A stretch of DNA of 64,000 nucleotides. Source: Clostridia bacterium (GTDB lineage: Bacteria; Bacillota; Clostridia; Christensenellales; Borkfalkiaceae). The notes under the pieces were generated by a model. It was not told the DNA's origin. It ran no database searches and saw only the letters and a program-made list of their open reading frames with translations. Positions 26,901 to 34,659 of this stretch are shown here, one piece after another. The number at the start of each line of letters is the position of its first letter. The stretch's first letter is position 1. A program made the position numbers and the translations under genes. Where the stretch lies: assembly GCA_017545865.1 (NCBI GenBank), contig JAFWXO010000025.1, positions 1-64,000 on the forward strand. Direction: 5' to 3'.

Positions 26901-27183
26901 CCCCTTTAAGATCGGAAACGATTTTTCTAACGAGCATAACGGAACTTTCTTTGGATAAAACCTTAACGCTCTCGTTTTTAGAAGAAAGGTAACGCTTAAA
27001 AGTGGTAACGTCAACGTCAAAAAAGCCACCGCCCAAGCGGTTTGCAATTTCAAGTTCAAGAGATAGTGTAATCTTGTCTTCCGCGAAAACAATACACTTT
27101 TTGCCTTTGTTTATTAAATTTTCAACCACTTTTGCCGTTGAACGAACGGTTTTTGCAGTGGTGTCGGTAAGGTAAATATTCAT
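23959..27183 (-). CDS. addB: ATP-dependent nuclease subunit B (AddB)
   Basis: This 1074-residue protein is the partner of AddA. It has a diverged helicase-like N-terminal half without a good Walker A, and a C-terminal PD-(D/E)XK nuclease (VKGYIDRVDEYGDYVRIVDYKSGG, about residues 870-893). A 4Fe-4S cluster is expected from Cys in FFSCPYKNYA and the late HACSYCKYGGMCGF set. It is the first gene of the addBA operon. A plausible TTTAAA-17-TAAAAT promoter lies within the ~45 bases upstream. Confidence 0.95.
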   Translation of the reverse strand: MNIYLTDTTAKTVRSTAKVVENLINKGKKCIVFAEDKITLSLELEIANRLGGGFFDVDVTTFKRYLSSKNESVKVLSKESSVMLVRKIVSDLKGEFGCFKNSIETPSTALVLYELISQLASAKVTPNDLKNLLESDKKLSPALSRKISDVLLVYTEYQARVKEAGVYDSNEYFSLMPEVICGDQNIRESAVIIAGFQSVTKQRLDVFSSLNDYASEFHAVIPYDSRSELYTGETYRKLLKIDSNATVINECGNLPPEAEFIKKHLFTPLGDDFAPMQTESVSLYQATDVLDEAEWLAKDVFEEVLKNGYRYKDIAVAVGSLKDGLPAISRAFKDYNIPFFVEKTTPLSEHPVCDLITAFLDFSRRGLSAKDFVKIVGSGIFAPEKTLADKLVNYVYTNSITRKAFKVPFSVEHPNLSKFESVRSLIMQTENKISSAKTVKEFVSAIKGMLESVNARGNLETLTKKLKKSGSSLLADYNDRVFDKITALLDEMNSVLGETYSSPLDFKNLFLSGAVGTAISSIPILNDAVYVGECKDVKIKSAKVLYAVCLNGDVPFTQSDTALLSDGDLSVLDGFNVIVEPKIKSVNDREKENVAVSLCSFTEKLKISYSNEKSDGSVNFKSDAVKSLSKMFGLKPKTRHDLSKNGSITDLSGGFTNPQTSLMELARNYPEYLLGDSVTREKVASFFKAVDKLQDASLKEKAEQLLTETPKEKKITAGENLSVSGAEISASVLERFFSCPYKNYASNILKLKDSPVLDVQVNETGSLLHRVNELYSEELSKVSDKISSDALVENVFTKVIEEKQFKRYGATLKTKTVLDRLLKESKRVCFNVYSGLKNSSFKNVYREVGFGIDAELPPITIEANSGKVNVKGYIDRVDEYGDYVRIVDYKSGGIDASDESFYTGNKLQLYLYMNALTGIGKKPAGAYYYPVKDVYSKTSEDYVMRGRTVSTTEIITASDNTLAPGGKSTIINVRLKKNGELHSNSSVLTEEEMGAYIDYAKKVSANCVDEIRSGIVTPNPYEHACSYCKYGGMCGFNEEEGDLYRKVKSVNSQTIVEAVNPTEKSTDKAENEDE

Positions 27184-27239
27184 TAGGAATATTTTAACAT
27201 ATTTTTATCAAGTTTTAAAGATATTTTAACGATTTACTT

Positions 27240-27268
27240 TTGCATTTTTTTAAAGAGTGTGTTATCAT
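27240..27268 (+). promoter_or_regulatory. Promoter of the 27302 lipoprotein gene
   Basis: TTGCAT (27240-27245), a 17-base spacer and TATCAT (27263-27268) lie ahead of a GGAG site at 27292. Confidence 0.6.
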
Positions 27269-27301
27269 ATATTATAGTTACAGTCAAAAATGGAGAAACT
27301 T

Positions 27302-28267
27302 ATGAAGTTTTTGAAAAAATTAACGTTATTATTAACGCTTGCAGTATCCGTTTTCGCGCTTACCGCTTGTTCGGCGAACACGCTTGCGGTTAACGGCTAC
27401 CTTTGGTTTAACGATCCTTCGGTTTTCAACCCCAACTTTGTTGAAACTTCCGTTTATGACGTTAGCTTTGTAAACCAAACCCCGTCAAACAGCACTAAGG
27501 TGGAAGTTGAAGGCTACTCTTTAAACGTTAAGTCAGGCGTGTACACAACCGTTTTAAAATCGTTTAGAAACCCGCAAGGCTTGGGCGACTATTACGAATA
27601 TACCACAAGCTTTACTCTCATTGCAGATTACGTTGTTCCGAGTCCCGAAAACGGCGTTTACGAAGTAATTGAAGAAAGTTTTTCAACCAAAACGATTTTC
27701 AAATCGGACTTAACGCCCATTACGAGCGAAAAAAGTTACCAAAGTTCAATGTCTAACTACAAGTATTCTTACGTTATTGAATACTCTGGTAGCACGGCAA
27801 CGGCATCTTTAAGAGAAAGCACTTTGGAAGATAAAAACGTTAACGAACAAACCTTTACTTTTAAAAAGTACAATAAGAAAGCGTATATCGATAACGATAT
27901 TTTACTTCTCGCTCAAAGGCTTTTCAATATTGACGGATCGTTCACGAGAAGTTTCAAAACTGTTGACGTTTTGAGTAATAAACTCCACAAAATGAATTCT
28001 TACGCTTATCTTAGGGATAAGAACTTAGACGTTAAAGATTTGGAAAATTACGTTTTAAACGGCGTTGACCTTAAAGCGACAGAACCAACCGTTTCTTGCG
28101 CTCACGTTCAAATTGCAATCGCAGATACCTTTGCAGGCGCGCCTATCGAGTGTTACTACGCTCAAGATAGAAACACTCACCGCCACCGCCTTATCGAAAC
28201 TTACACGACGTTTGGCTCGCTAGGATATTTAAAATTCCACTTATCAAACGTTACCGTAACTGAATAA
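27302..28267 (+). CDS. Predicted lipoprotein of unknown function
   Basis: The ATG at 27302, with GGAG seven bases upstream, is preferred over 27290. The 321-residue product starts with a lipoprotein signal (MKFLKKLTLLLTLAV) ending in a lipobox, LTAC, with Cys23. The remainder is a beta-rich, Ser/Thr/Tyr-rich extracytoplasmic protein with no family I recognise. Residues ~30-150 contain paired aromatic/Thr strands. It is a single-gene unit between divergent addB and convergent spoIVFB-like genes. Confidence 0.75.
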   Translation: MKFLKKLTLLLTLAVSVFALTACSANTLAVNGYLWFNDPSVFNPNFVETSVYDVSFVNQTPSNSTKVEVEGYSLNVKSGVYTTVLKSFRNPQGLGDYYEYTTSFTLIADYVVPSPENGVYEVIEESFSTKTIFKSDLTPITSEKSYQSSMSNYKYSYVIEYSGSTATASLRESTLEDKNVNEQTFTFKKYNKKAYIDNDILLLAQRLFNIDGSFTRSFKTVDVLSNKLHKMNSYAYLRDKNLDVKDLENYVLNGVDLKATEPTVSCAHVQIAIADTFAGAPIECYYAQDRNTHRHRLIETYTTFGSLGYLKFHLSNVTVTE

Positions 28268-28270
28268 AAT

Positions 28271-28300
28271 AAAAGTTCACGAAATTTCGTGAACTTTTTT
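28271..28300. terminator. Bidirectional terminator overlapping the spoIVFB-like stop
   Basis: AAAGTTCACGAAA and its complement form a near-perfect palindrome with T runs on both strands. It serves the lipoprotein gene on the plus strand. On the minus strand the hairpin includes the last codons of the M50 protease gene. Confidence 0.8.
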
Positions 28301-29128
28301 TATTGCCGTTTTTAAGTTTTCATATCCGCTTTGAGTGGAAAGCAAAAGGTATAGTTTTTCGCCTTTAATAACCGTTTCGCCCCCGTTTGATAAAACGGCT
28401 ATCTCATAATAGTTTTCGCCGTTTATAAGCGGATAAAGGGCTTTTACGGGCTCGTTCTCACTAACCGCAATTCTTTTAACCACTTTGGGCTTGGTTAGGG
28501 GTTTATAGGTAAGGTTTGAAAAGATTTTAATATACTCCCCGTCTTTACTCTTATAAAAAACGCCGATAAAAATAAAGAGAGAGAAAAAGAGCAAAGTGTA
28601 ATTTACGCTACTTAGCGCCGAATAGATAAAGAGCGAAAATAAACTTATAGCCAAAACCGCGCCGAGCGTTCTAACCACCTTTACCGCCGTTTTTCGCCTA
28701 AATTTAAGCGATAATAGCGAGAGCAAAAACCTACCGCCGTCAAGCGGATAGCACGGCAAAAGGTTTAATATAAACAAAGAAAGGTTTGCAAAAACAATCT
28801 CGTCGGTGAGCGCGTAAGTTACGGGGAAAACCCACCAAAGCGCCGTGAAAAACACGGCTACTAATAAATTTACGAGCGGGCCTGCGAGTGAAACTTTCAA
28901 CTCGTCTTTAAACGTAAGTTCCGTGGCGTTGCCTAAAAGGAGCGCGCCGTAAGGCATTAAAACGATTTTATTAAGGGCGTAACCGCGTTTTTCGGAAGCA
29001 ACGTAATGCCCAAGTTCGTGAAGGAGCGCGGAAAGGGTGTATATTATAAAAGAAAATACTTTGCCCGTGAAAGCAAAGTATATTCCAAACAGTAAAAATA
29101 GCGGATGAATTTTAAATTTTAAAGCCAT
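28277..29128 (-). CDS. M50-family site-2 protease, SpoIVFB-like
   Basis: This 283-residue multi-pass membrane metalloprotease has the zinc motif HELGH (about residues 38-42) in a transmembrane segment, and a second motif LPCYPLDGGR near residue 122, giving the third zinc ligand. About six membrane segments precede a C-terminal soluble region (residues ~195-283). In Bacillus, SpoIVFB cleaves pro-sigma-K in the mother cell. Overlap with a SpoIVFA-like gene supports the same role here, but a housekeeping regulated intramembrane protease is an alternative because no other sporulation gene is in view. Confidence 0.85.
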   Translation of the reverse strand: MALKFKIHPLFLLFGIYFAFTGKVFSFIIYTLSALLHELGHYVASEKRGYALNKIVLMPYGALLLGNATELTFKDELKVSLAGPLVNLLVAVFFTALWWVFPVTYALTDEIVFANLSLFILNLLPCYPLDGGRFLLSLLSLKFRRKTAVKVVRTLGAVLAISLFSLFIYSALSSVNYTLLFFSLFIFIGVFYKSKDGEYIKIFSNLTYKPLTKPKVVKRIAVSENEPVKALYPLINGENYYEIAVLSNGGETVIKGEKLYLLLSTQSGYENLKTAIKKVHEIS

Positions 29129-29877
29129 ACGATTTTATCGTCGTCAACGGTGTAACCTGTTAAAATAGAGTCATTATCGAACATTGAAACGTAAGCCGTT
29201 TGTTCGCTGTAACCAACGGGAATAGTTGAGTAAACGTTATCGCCAACGCTTAAATAAACGCTTTCAAGCCCACTTATAACGGAAGAAAAACTATCGCTGT
29301 GAGAAACGGTTAAAATATACTTTCCGTCTTCTTCGGTTAAACTTTCAACAACGCCGTCACACGGGGAATAAACGCTACCTTTAGATATGGTCATAACGCC
29401 GTCAGACAAACTAACGTTTCCGCTCTTAGTTGGCGAAAGGGCGGTAAAATCGGAATAACTTCTTTCAATCTTAGCGTCGTTTTTAGCAAACACAGAACGC
29501 ATAAGCCTGTTTATTCCGCTATTGTCAACGAAAATGTTGGTTAAGATTATGCCAACGATTAAAACGAAAATGGTTACCACTTGCATAGAAACCACGTCAA
29601 ACCCCGTGTTTTTAATCTCTACTGAAGATTTGGGCTTTTCTTGTTTAACGCGCTTAACCTTTGGGGTTTTTGATTTGAAAAAGTTCTTTTCCTTTAAAGA
29701 TTTTAAAATGCTTTTTCGCTCGGGTTTTTGATTTTCAACGGTTTCGCACGACTGCAAATTAACTTTTTGGATAACTTGTTTTTTAACGTCTTTTTTAGTT
29801 TTGCGAGTGGGTTTAAAAGTAACTTCGCTTGAATTTACTGGGATTTCAAGCATTTTTAAATATTCCATATCGTTCAT
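29119..29877 (-). CDS. SpoIVFA-like membrane protein with degenerate M23 (LytM) domain
   Basis: This 252-residue protein has a long basic cytoplasmic N-terminus (to about residue 90), one transmembrane helix (VVTIFVLIVGIILTNIF) and an outer domain with the LytM-like segment VYSPCDGVVESLTEEDGKYI (about residues 166-185). It lacks the zinc-binding His residues of active M23 peptidases. This is the layout of SpoIVFA, which inhibits and anchors SpoIVFB. It is encoded just upstream of the M50 protease with a 10-base overlap, in the same order as in Bacillus. An AAGGAG site precedes the start. Confidence 0.75.
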   Translation of the reverse strand: MNDMEYLKMLEIPVNSSEVTFKPTRKTKKDVKKQVIQKVNLQSCETVENQKPERKSILKSLKEKNFFKSKTPKVKRVKQEKPKSSVEIKNTGFDVVSMQVVTIFVLIVGIILTNIFVDNSGINRLMRSVFAKNDAKIERSYSDFTALSPTKSGNVSLSDGVMTISKGSVYSPCDGVVESLTEEDGKYILTVSHSDSFSSVISGLESVYLSVGDNVYSTIPVGYSEQTAYVSMFDNDSILTGYTVDDDKIVWL

Positions 29878-30000
29878 AAAAACTCTCCTTGATTTTTTGC
29901 TTGGTATATGATACGGAAAAATTTTCCATTTTAGAACTTTTTTTAAAATTTTTGCATAAATAACTTTAACCTGCCCACACTTATTTTCGGGAGGTAAAGT

Positions 30001-30111
30001 ATGAAGAACGTTAAAAATTCTAAAAACTCCAAGGCTTCAAGTTCTAAAGCGACTAATTCTACTAAGAATACCGCTAAAAATAGAGCTAAGGCTACTGAAG
30101 ATTGTAAGTAA
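30001..30111 (+). CDS. 36-residue Lys/Asn/Ser-rich small protein
   Basis: A very strong GGGAGGT ribosome site at 29989-29996 precedes this 36-residue ORF, MKNVKNSKNSKASSSKATNS and so on, ending in EDCK. It is highly basic and low in complexity except for the acidic, Cys-containing end. It overlaps the next small ORF by one base (TAATG), typical of translational coupling. Upstream, TGCATA and CACACTTA at suitable distance weakly resemble a forespore sigma-F/G promoter. A small spore or DNA-binding protein is possible, but no function is established. Confidence 0.6.
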   Translation: MKNVKNSKNSKASSSKATNSTKNTAKNRAKATEDCK

Positions 30112-30221
30112 TGAGAAGAAAAAAGAAAAAGTTTGTTTCTTCATTTGATCCAAACGGATCGTACACGGGCACAAGCGAAGATATTTTTGAAAAGCCCGTT
30201 CAAGATGCAGACGATTTATAA
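30111..30221 (+). CDS. 36-residue small protein with DPNGSYTG and PVQDADDL motifs
   Basis: This ORF begins within the stop codon of the preceding one (TAATG). It encodes a basic start (MRRKKKKF), a DPNGSYTG core, and an acidic PVQDADDL end. The non-random motifs, coupled start and following terminator support a real gene. I recall similar end motifs in small conserved Firmicutes proteins, but cannot check. Function unknown. Its proximity to the spoIVFA/B-like pair is suggestive but not conclusive. Confidence 0.6.
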   Translation: MRRKKKKFVSSFDPNGSYTGTSEDIFEKPVQDADDL

Positions 30222-30236
30222 TAAAACTTACAATTA

Positions 30237-30268
30237 AAAAAAGGCTACCCAGTTGGGTAGCCTTTTTT
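30237..30268. terminator. Bidirectional terminator between the small ORFs and the repeat lipoprotein
   Basis: AAAAAAGGCTACCC-agtt-GGGTAGCCTTTTTT is a perfect stem with T runs on both strands. Confidence 0.9.
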
Positions 30269-30280
30269 CGTGGTAGGTAT

Positions 30281-33067
30281 TTATGCTTTTTTAATTGAAG
30301 ATCCGTCATAATAATAGAGATAACCTTCTCCATTTCCAGAGTGTATCGGATAATCTGCAGTAAAAGTAACAACCGTATCAATAAAGTAAACTTTTCCATT
30401 AACTTCACATATACCGTGACCTTGTTTGTCGGAAATTTTTGTTTCCGCTTTAGTTAATAAGTTAACTTTATATAAGCCAGATTTTCCACTCTTTTTAGAG
30501 CTGTAATATAAATTTGAACCTTTAACGTAGAATTCAGTTACGTCAACACCACTAATTAAAGTTTGTTCGTTAGTTCCATCTAACGCGCAACTCTTAATCG
30601 CATTAGTACTTCCATCGTAATAATAAATCGTTGAGTTGTAAAGTTCAATATTTATTGCTCTTAAATCAAGGCTGGTAGCCTCTTTATCGCCGATAGTATA
30701 TTTATAAATCACTTGTTTGCCGATTTTCGGATTTATAACGAAATAGAAATCATTACCTATTTTTATAAGATTTTCTATACTTACGTTTTTGTCGTTGTAA
30801 ATTTCAGTAACCACACCATCTTTATCCAACTTGCAAATATTATTTCCAGCAAGGCTAACTTTCGTATAGTAAATATCAGTTCCTTCAAAAATAAGGTTTT
30901 CACATCTATCGGAATTGATTTTTACAATTTCGTTGGTTGTTAAATCTAACCTATTGAGCGCAAAGTTAGTTAAAACGTAGGAAGAATAGTACATATAGTT
31001 TCCATTAAACCATACGCCTGCAACGGAATCAGATAAAATCTTAACTTTTGACTTAGTTTGCGGATTGTATCTATACAAGCAAGAAGCGTCAAGCACGTCA
31101 GTATAGTAGATATAGCCGTTATATTCTTTTACGATAGCATATCCCGTAGGAGTAGCAGATTCAACCACAAGTTCAAAATCTTCCATTAAATCAACTTCTT
31201 CTTCACTTGAAAGGTCATACGAATAGAAATGCTTATCGTTGAGCTTGTAATAATACAAGTTTTCGCCGTCACTTGAAAGTGACGAGAAGGCATTATTTTC
31301 TGCAACTATTACTTTAGCGCCAGGTAAAGAACTATCGCTCGTTGCAAGAGCGCTAACTTTACAAATGTTTTTACCGAATAAACTACCAGTTAACAAATCG
31401 TCGTTAACGTAATAAATATACGAGCCAACTTTAGTTAAATATTTACCAGAATCAGTAGTAAGTTTAATGCACTTGTTAGAAGAAATAACGTATTTTCTTA
31501 TAGCACTACCACCAAGTAAACCGTTTGTCGAATTAAAATATAACGTTCCGTTATCAATGATAATATATTCTACTTTTTCGTCAAAAAGTTTTGCGCTAGT
31601 TCCGTTATTTGCATCAACGGAAATTTTTGACAACGCCTTTCCGTCAGATGCGTTTGCATAATAAATATAGCCGTCGTAATAGCAAAGGTATTGAGCCTTA
31701 TCCGTAGTTAAACGGATGGGAGCATCACTACTACCGTCTAACGCTATTTTATAAATACCGTTTTGATCGGTGTTAAGAACTAAATTGTTGATTGCATAGT
31801 AAATGTAATCGCCGTCGGTAGTTAAATATTCGCCCTTAGTAGAGTAAAGATTGCTTGCTAACGTGCCGTTGAAACTCTTAATGTTTTTAGAGAATAAACT
31901 CGTGCTGTAATAATACATCGTTCCATCGCTACTAATCATATATTCGGGAACGTCATTATTAACTTTTGTAACGCCGTTTGTCGTTACTTTATAAAGTTTG
32001 TTACCATCAAGGTTGTTTTGGAAATATACAACGCCGTTATTATAAACGCTATAAAGTTGTTCTTCGGTAGATTTAATGGTAAGTTTTGCTGTTAAAGTTT
32101 TAGTAACGTAGTTTGCGCCAGAAATCGTTGCAACAACGCTATATTCGCCAACTTCAGTTACTTCGTCAACCGATTCTCCGTTATAAGTATATGAAACTTC
32201 AGTTCCAGTAGGAATATTTCCAACAATGCTAATGCCGTGTGGTAAAGCGTCATACTCAACTGTTAAATCGTCAAACTCAATAGATTGCGTTATAGTCGCT
32301 TTGTTTATTACGAGAGTTGCAGTTAAAGTCTTATCGTTGTAATTTGCTTTTGAAACTACCGCTTTTACTTGATAAGTTCCAGCGTTTACAACTGAACTAA
32401 CGCTTTGATTATTATAAGTATAAACGACGTTTGCGCCAGTTGGAACACCCGCAACTTCTATTTTGCGAGATTGACCATCGTAAGTATAGGTTTCACCCGT
32501 TAAACTTAAACCGCTAAAATCTGCTTTGTTTATCACGAGAGTAGCCGTTAAAGTCTTAGTTTGATAACCTTCTTTTGACAAGGTTACGCTTGCGCCGTAA
32601 GTTCCTGCGTTTGTTGCTTTATTGTTAGTGTATTGAACGTTAGTTCCTTCAGGTATATTACCAACAACTTCAATTTTGTGTTCACTTCCGTTGTAAGTTA
32701 CAGTTTTATTATCAAACGATAAATCGCTAAACTGCAATAAAGCCGCCGCTTCAATAGTAAGCGTTGCATTTAACGTTTTAGTGGTATACCCTTCCTTAGA
32801 TAAAACCGCAGTTGCATTATACACGCCAACTTCCGTTGCTTTATTGTTAGTATATTGAACGTTAGTTCCTGCAGGTAAATTGCCTTCAACTAAAAGTTCA
32901 TGTTCATTGCCATCGTAAGTTACCGTTTTACTTTCAAAAGTTATACCAGTAAATTCAGATAACGCGGGCGTTTCATCACTCGTGCCACCACCGCCACCGC
33001 AGGCAAACAAGAAACACGAAAGTGATACTGCAAATACTGCAACTAAAACCTGTTTAAGTTTTAACAT
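30281..33067 (-). CDS. Large lipoprotein with four MBG-type repeats and DUF5050-like propeller
   Basis: This 928-residue protein begins with a lipoprotein signal ending FLFAC (Cys23) and a GGGGG spacer. Residues ~38-330 hold four ~70-residue repeats of the MBG/Ig-like type, each with a TVTYDGxEH-type strand and a LTATLxI end. Residues ~338-925 are many short repeats with YYxN/D and GDYIYY-like strands, as in DUF5050/TolB-like beta-propeller proteins. It is probably a surface binding protein held by the lipid. The ligand is unknown. An AAGGAG site precedes the start. Confidence 0.85.
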   Translation of the reverse strand: MLKLKQVLVAVFAVSLSCFLFACGGGGGTSDETPALSEFTGITFESKTVTYDGNEHELLVEGNLPAGTNVQYTNNKATEVGVYNATAVLSKEGYTTKTLNATLTIEAAALLQFSDLSFDNKTVTYNGSEHKIEVVGNIPEGTNVQYTNNKATNAGTYGASVTLSKEGYQTKTLTATLVINKADFSGLSLTGETYTYDGQSRKIEVAGVPTGANVVYTYNNQSVSSVVNAGTYQVKAVVSKANYNDKTLTATLVINKATITQSIEFDDLTVEYDALPHGISIVGNIPTGTEVSYTYNGESVDEVTEVGEYSVVATISGANYVTKTLTAKLTIKSTEEQLYSVYNNGVVYFQNNLDGNKLYKVTTNGVTKVNNDVPEYMISSDGTMYYYSTSLFSKNIKSFNGTLASNLYSTKGEYLTTDGDYIYYAINNLVLNTDQNGIYKIALDGSSDAPIRLTTDKAQYLCYYDGYIYYANASDGKALSKISVDANNGTSAKLFDEKVEYIIIDNGTLYFNSTNGLLGGSAIRKYVISSNKCIKLTTDSGKYLTKVGSYIYYVNDDLLTGSLFGKNICKVSALATSDSSLPGAKVIVAENNAFSSLSSDGENLYYYKLNDKHFYSYDLSSEEEVDLMEDFELVVESATPTGYAIVKEYNGYIYYTDVLDASCLYRYNPQTKSKVKILSDSVAGVWFNGNYMYYSSYVLTNFALNRLDLTTNEIVKINSDRCENLIFEGTDIYYTKVSLAGNNICKLDKDGVVTEIYNDKNVSIENLIKIGNDFYFVINPKIGKQVIYKYTIGDKEATSLDLRAINIELYNSTIYYYDGSTNAIKSCALDGTNEQTLISGVDVTEFYVKGSNLYYSSKKSGKSGLYKVNLLTKAETKISDKQGHGICEVNGKVYFIDTVVTFTADYPIHSGNGEGYLYYYDGSSIKKA

Positions 33068-33112
33068 AGCATTTCTCCTTTTTATTTCATATTTTATGAG
33101 TTTTTATCATAG

Positions 33113-33137
33113 AGAAAACCTACAAAATAGGTTTTCT
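33113..33137 (-). terminator. Hairpin after the DUF4177-like gene
   Basis: AGAAAACCTA-caaaa-TAGGTTTTCT lies just beyond the stop at 33141. On the minus strand it is weakly followed by T residues. Confidence 0.55.
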
Positions 33138-33140
33138 TAT

Positions 33141-33335
33141 TTAGTCTGCTTTTTGCTTGAATACTAATTTATACGAAAAGTCTTTAGAGTTAGTGTTAAT
33201 TTCCGACATTGCAACTAACTCTAATCCAAGTTTTGCTTGGTCGTTTATAAATTTACCGAGTTCTTCATCTGCCTTGGCAATTTTTACGCTACCAAAAAGT
33301 CCTGCAAATATCGTATATGTTTTTACTACGTACAT
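33141..33335 (-). CDS. 64-residue DUF4177-like small protein
   Basis: This short ORF has a good AAGGAG site. The sequence (KLGLELVAMSEINTNSKDFSYKLVFKQK) resembles the small DUF4177 family, where a C-terminal strand ends in a YxLVFxR/K pattern. It lies 27 bases after the XRE-membrane gene on the same strand, so they are probably co-transcribed. Function unknown. Confidence 0.6.
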   Translation of the reverse strand: MYVVKTYTIFAGLFGSVKIAKADEELGKFINDQAKLGLELVAMSEINTNSKDFSYKLVFKQKAD

Positions 33336-33362
33336 TTTATTTCTCCTTTTTATTTTATATTT

Positions 33363-34136
33363 TTAAAACGTTTCCTTAAATAACCAGTACGCTTTTATCG
33401 GGAAAGATACCATTGCCATTAAGATTGCAAGAATCGTTCCGCCGATACCAACAACAAGACCGATTAAGAAACTTGCTAACGGAGCAATTAAACATTTGTA
33501 AGCAAGGAAAAACAAAATACCGTTAACGTCGAGCGAGAAAATGATACCCGGCATATTGATTGACGCGCCCCACGAGCCGATGAAAAAATCTTCAATAAAA
33601 CAATCGTGACCAAGGTGCATACCGAACGCAAACGTTGCATACAAGACAACAAGTGCTGCTATCCACTCGCCCGTTAACATAATGAGAACGAATAACATAA
33701 CGGCAACACCTAAAGAAATACCAAAACCTACTCTCAAGCCAACCTTTTCTTGCCTTTCAAGTTCCGCTTCGTAAGCGCGCTTTTTTGCTTCTTCTTTCTT
33801 TTGCGCGTCAATAATCGCTTGTTGTTTTTGGCGTTCTATTTTATTGAGTTCTTCACGAACGATTGCCGCAGTTTCTTCACCCGTGAGCGCGCTTCCATTT
33901 GATACGGTAACGGCGGTTTCTTCCGCTTGATTTCCGTCAGCCATCTTAATGAACTCATCCATAGTAATACCGAATATTTTGCATATATCCGCAAGCACGT
34001 CAATACTTGGTTGTGATAAATCGTTTTCCCACTTACTAACCGCTTGATAGGTAACGTTTAACGCGCTACCTAATTCCGCCTGTGTCATACCGCGTTGTTT
34101 TCTAAGTGCGGTGATCGTTTTGCCATAATTCAACAT
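33363..34136 (-). CDS. XRE-family regulator fused to a membrane domain
   Basis: The ATG at 34136, with an AAGGAGA site, gives 257 residues. Residues ~5-60 are an XRE helix-turn-helix (ITALRKQRGMTQAELGSALN, YQAVSKWENDLSQPSID). A charged coiled-coil linker (about 85-130) follows, then three or four hydrophobic segments from ~135 onward. This is a membrane-tethered regulator that may sense an envelope signal. It has a TATAAT -10 box about 30 bases upstream. Confidence 0.85.
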   Translation of the reverse strand: MLNYGKTITALRKQRGMTQAELGSALNVTYQAVSKWENDLSQPSIDVLADICKIFGITMDEFIKMADGNQAEETAVTVSNGSALTGEETAAIVREELNKIERQKQQAIIDAQKKEEAKKRAYEAELERQEKVGLRVGFGISLGVAVMLFVLIMLTGEWIAALVVLYATFAFGMHLGHDCFIEDFFIGSWGASINMPGIIFSLDVNGILFFLAYKCLIAPLASFLIGLVVGIGGTILAILMAMVSFPIKAYWLFKETF

Positions 34137-34383
34137 AAAAATCTCCTTCGTGAATTTTCGTACTTCCATTATATCGCAAAACGAAAATTTGTACACCCGT
34201 TTTTTCTCAACTGTTGGTAGAATTTACTATAATGGCGGTTGAATTTTGCGATTTTACCGAAAAAAACGGCTAAATCACCCAAAAATCAACTCAAAAAAAC
34301 ACTTAACTCCACAATCCGTTGAGCAACTGAAAGTTGAATTTATCACTCTCATAATAGTTCATATTTTATGAATTGTCAACATT

Positions 34384-34407
34384 TATCGCGCATACGTGCG
34401 ATATAAT
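34384..34407 (+). promoter_or_regulatory. Palindrome overlapping the -10 box of the small XRE gene
   Basis: TATCGC (34384-34389) and GCGATA (34398-34403) form an inverted repeat with an inner CGCA-TACG-TGCG palindrome. It overlaps a TATAAT -10 box (34402-34407). The -10 lies only six bases before the ATG at 34414 and there is no ribosome site, so the mRNA may be nearly leaderless. This fits an autoregulatory operator. The rest of the 277-base gap upstream holds the minus-strand promoter of the XRE-membrane gene and AT-rich sequence. Confidence 0.5.
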
Positions 34408-34413
34408 AATTAT

Positions 34414-34623
34414 ATGAAGGTATTTGGTGAAAGGGTAAAAGAGGCTTTAAAAAGCCAAGGTTTAACGCAAAAAGACTTTGCAAAAAGCATTAACGTGCAA
34501 CCAACAACGCTTTGCGAGTGGTTAAACGGCAACAATGAACCATCTATGCAGGCGATTGTTGATATTGCTAAATCGCTCAATTTATCTACCGACTATTTGC
34601 TCGGCATTAAAGAATACGACTAA
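34414..34623 (+). CDS. Small XRE-family regulator
   Basis: The ATG at 34414 gives a 69-residue protein; an in-frame GTG at 34396 is less likely because it lies inside the promoter. It is a single XRE helix-turn-helix: ERVKEALKSQGLTQKDFAKS, TTLCEWLNGNNEPS and SLNLSTDYLLGI. It lacks any sensor domain, like phage or plasmid repressors and many stand-alone chromosomal regulators. Its target is unknown; the palindrome at its own promoter suggests autoregulation. It lies between the XRE-membrane gene and the SipW module. Confidence 0.88.
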   Translation: MKVFGERVKEALKSQGLTQKDFAKSINVQPTTLCEWLNGNNEPSMQAIVDIAKSLNLSTDYLLGIKEYD

Positions 34624-34626
34624 AAT

Positions 34627-34658
34627 AAAATTCCGTGGAATTTCCACGGAATTTTTTT
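34627..34658. terminator. Bidirectional terminator
   Basis: AAATTCCGTGG and its complement around a 5-base loop, with seven T residues on the plus strand and TTTTATTTTA on the minus strand, sit between the XRE gene and the last gene of the SipW module. Confidence 0.85.
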
Positions 34659-34659
34659 G

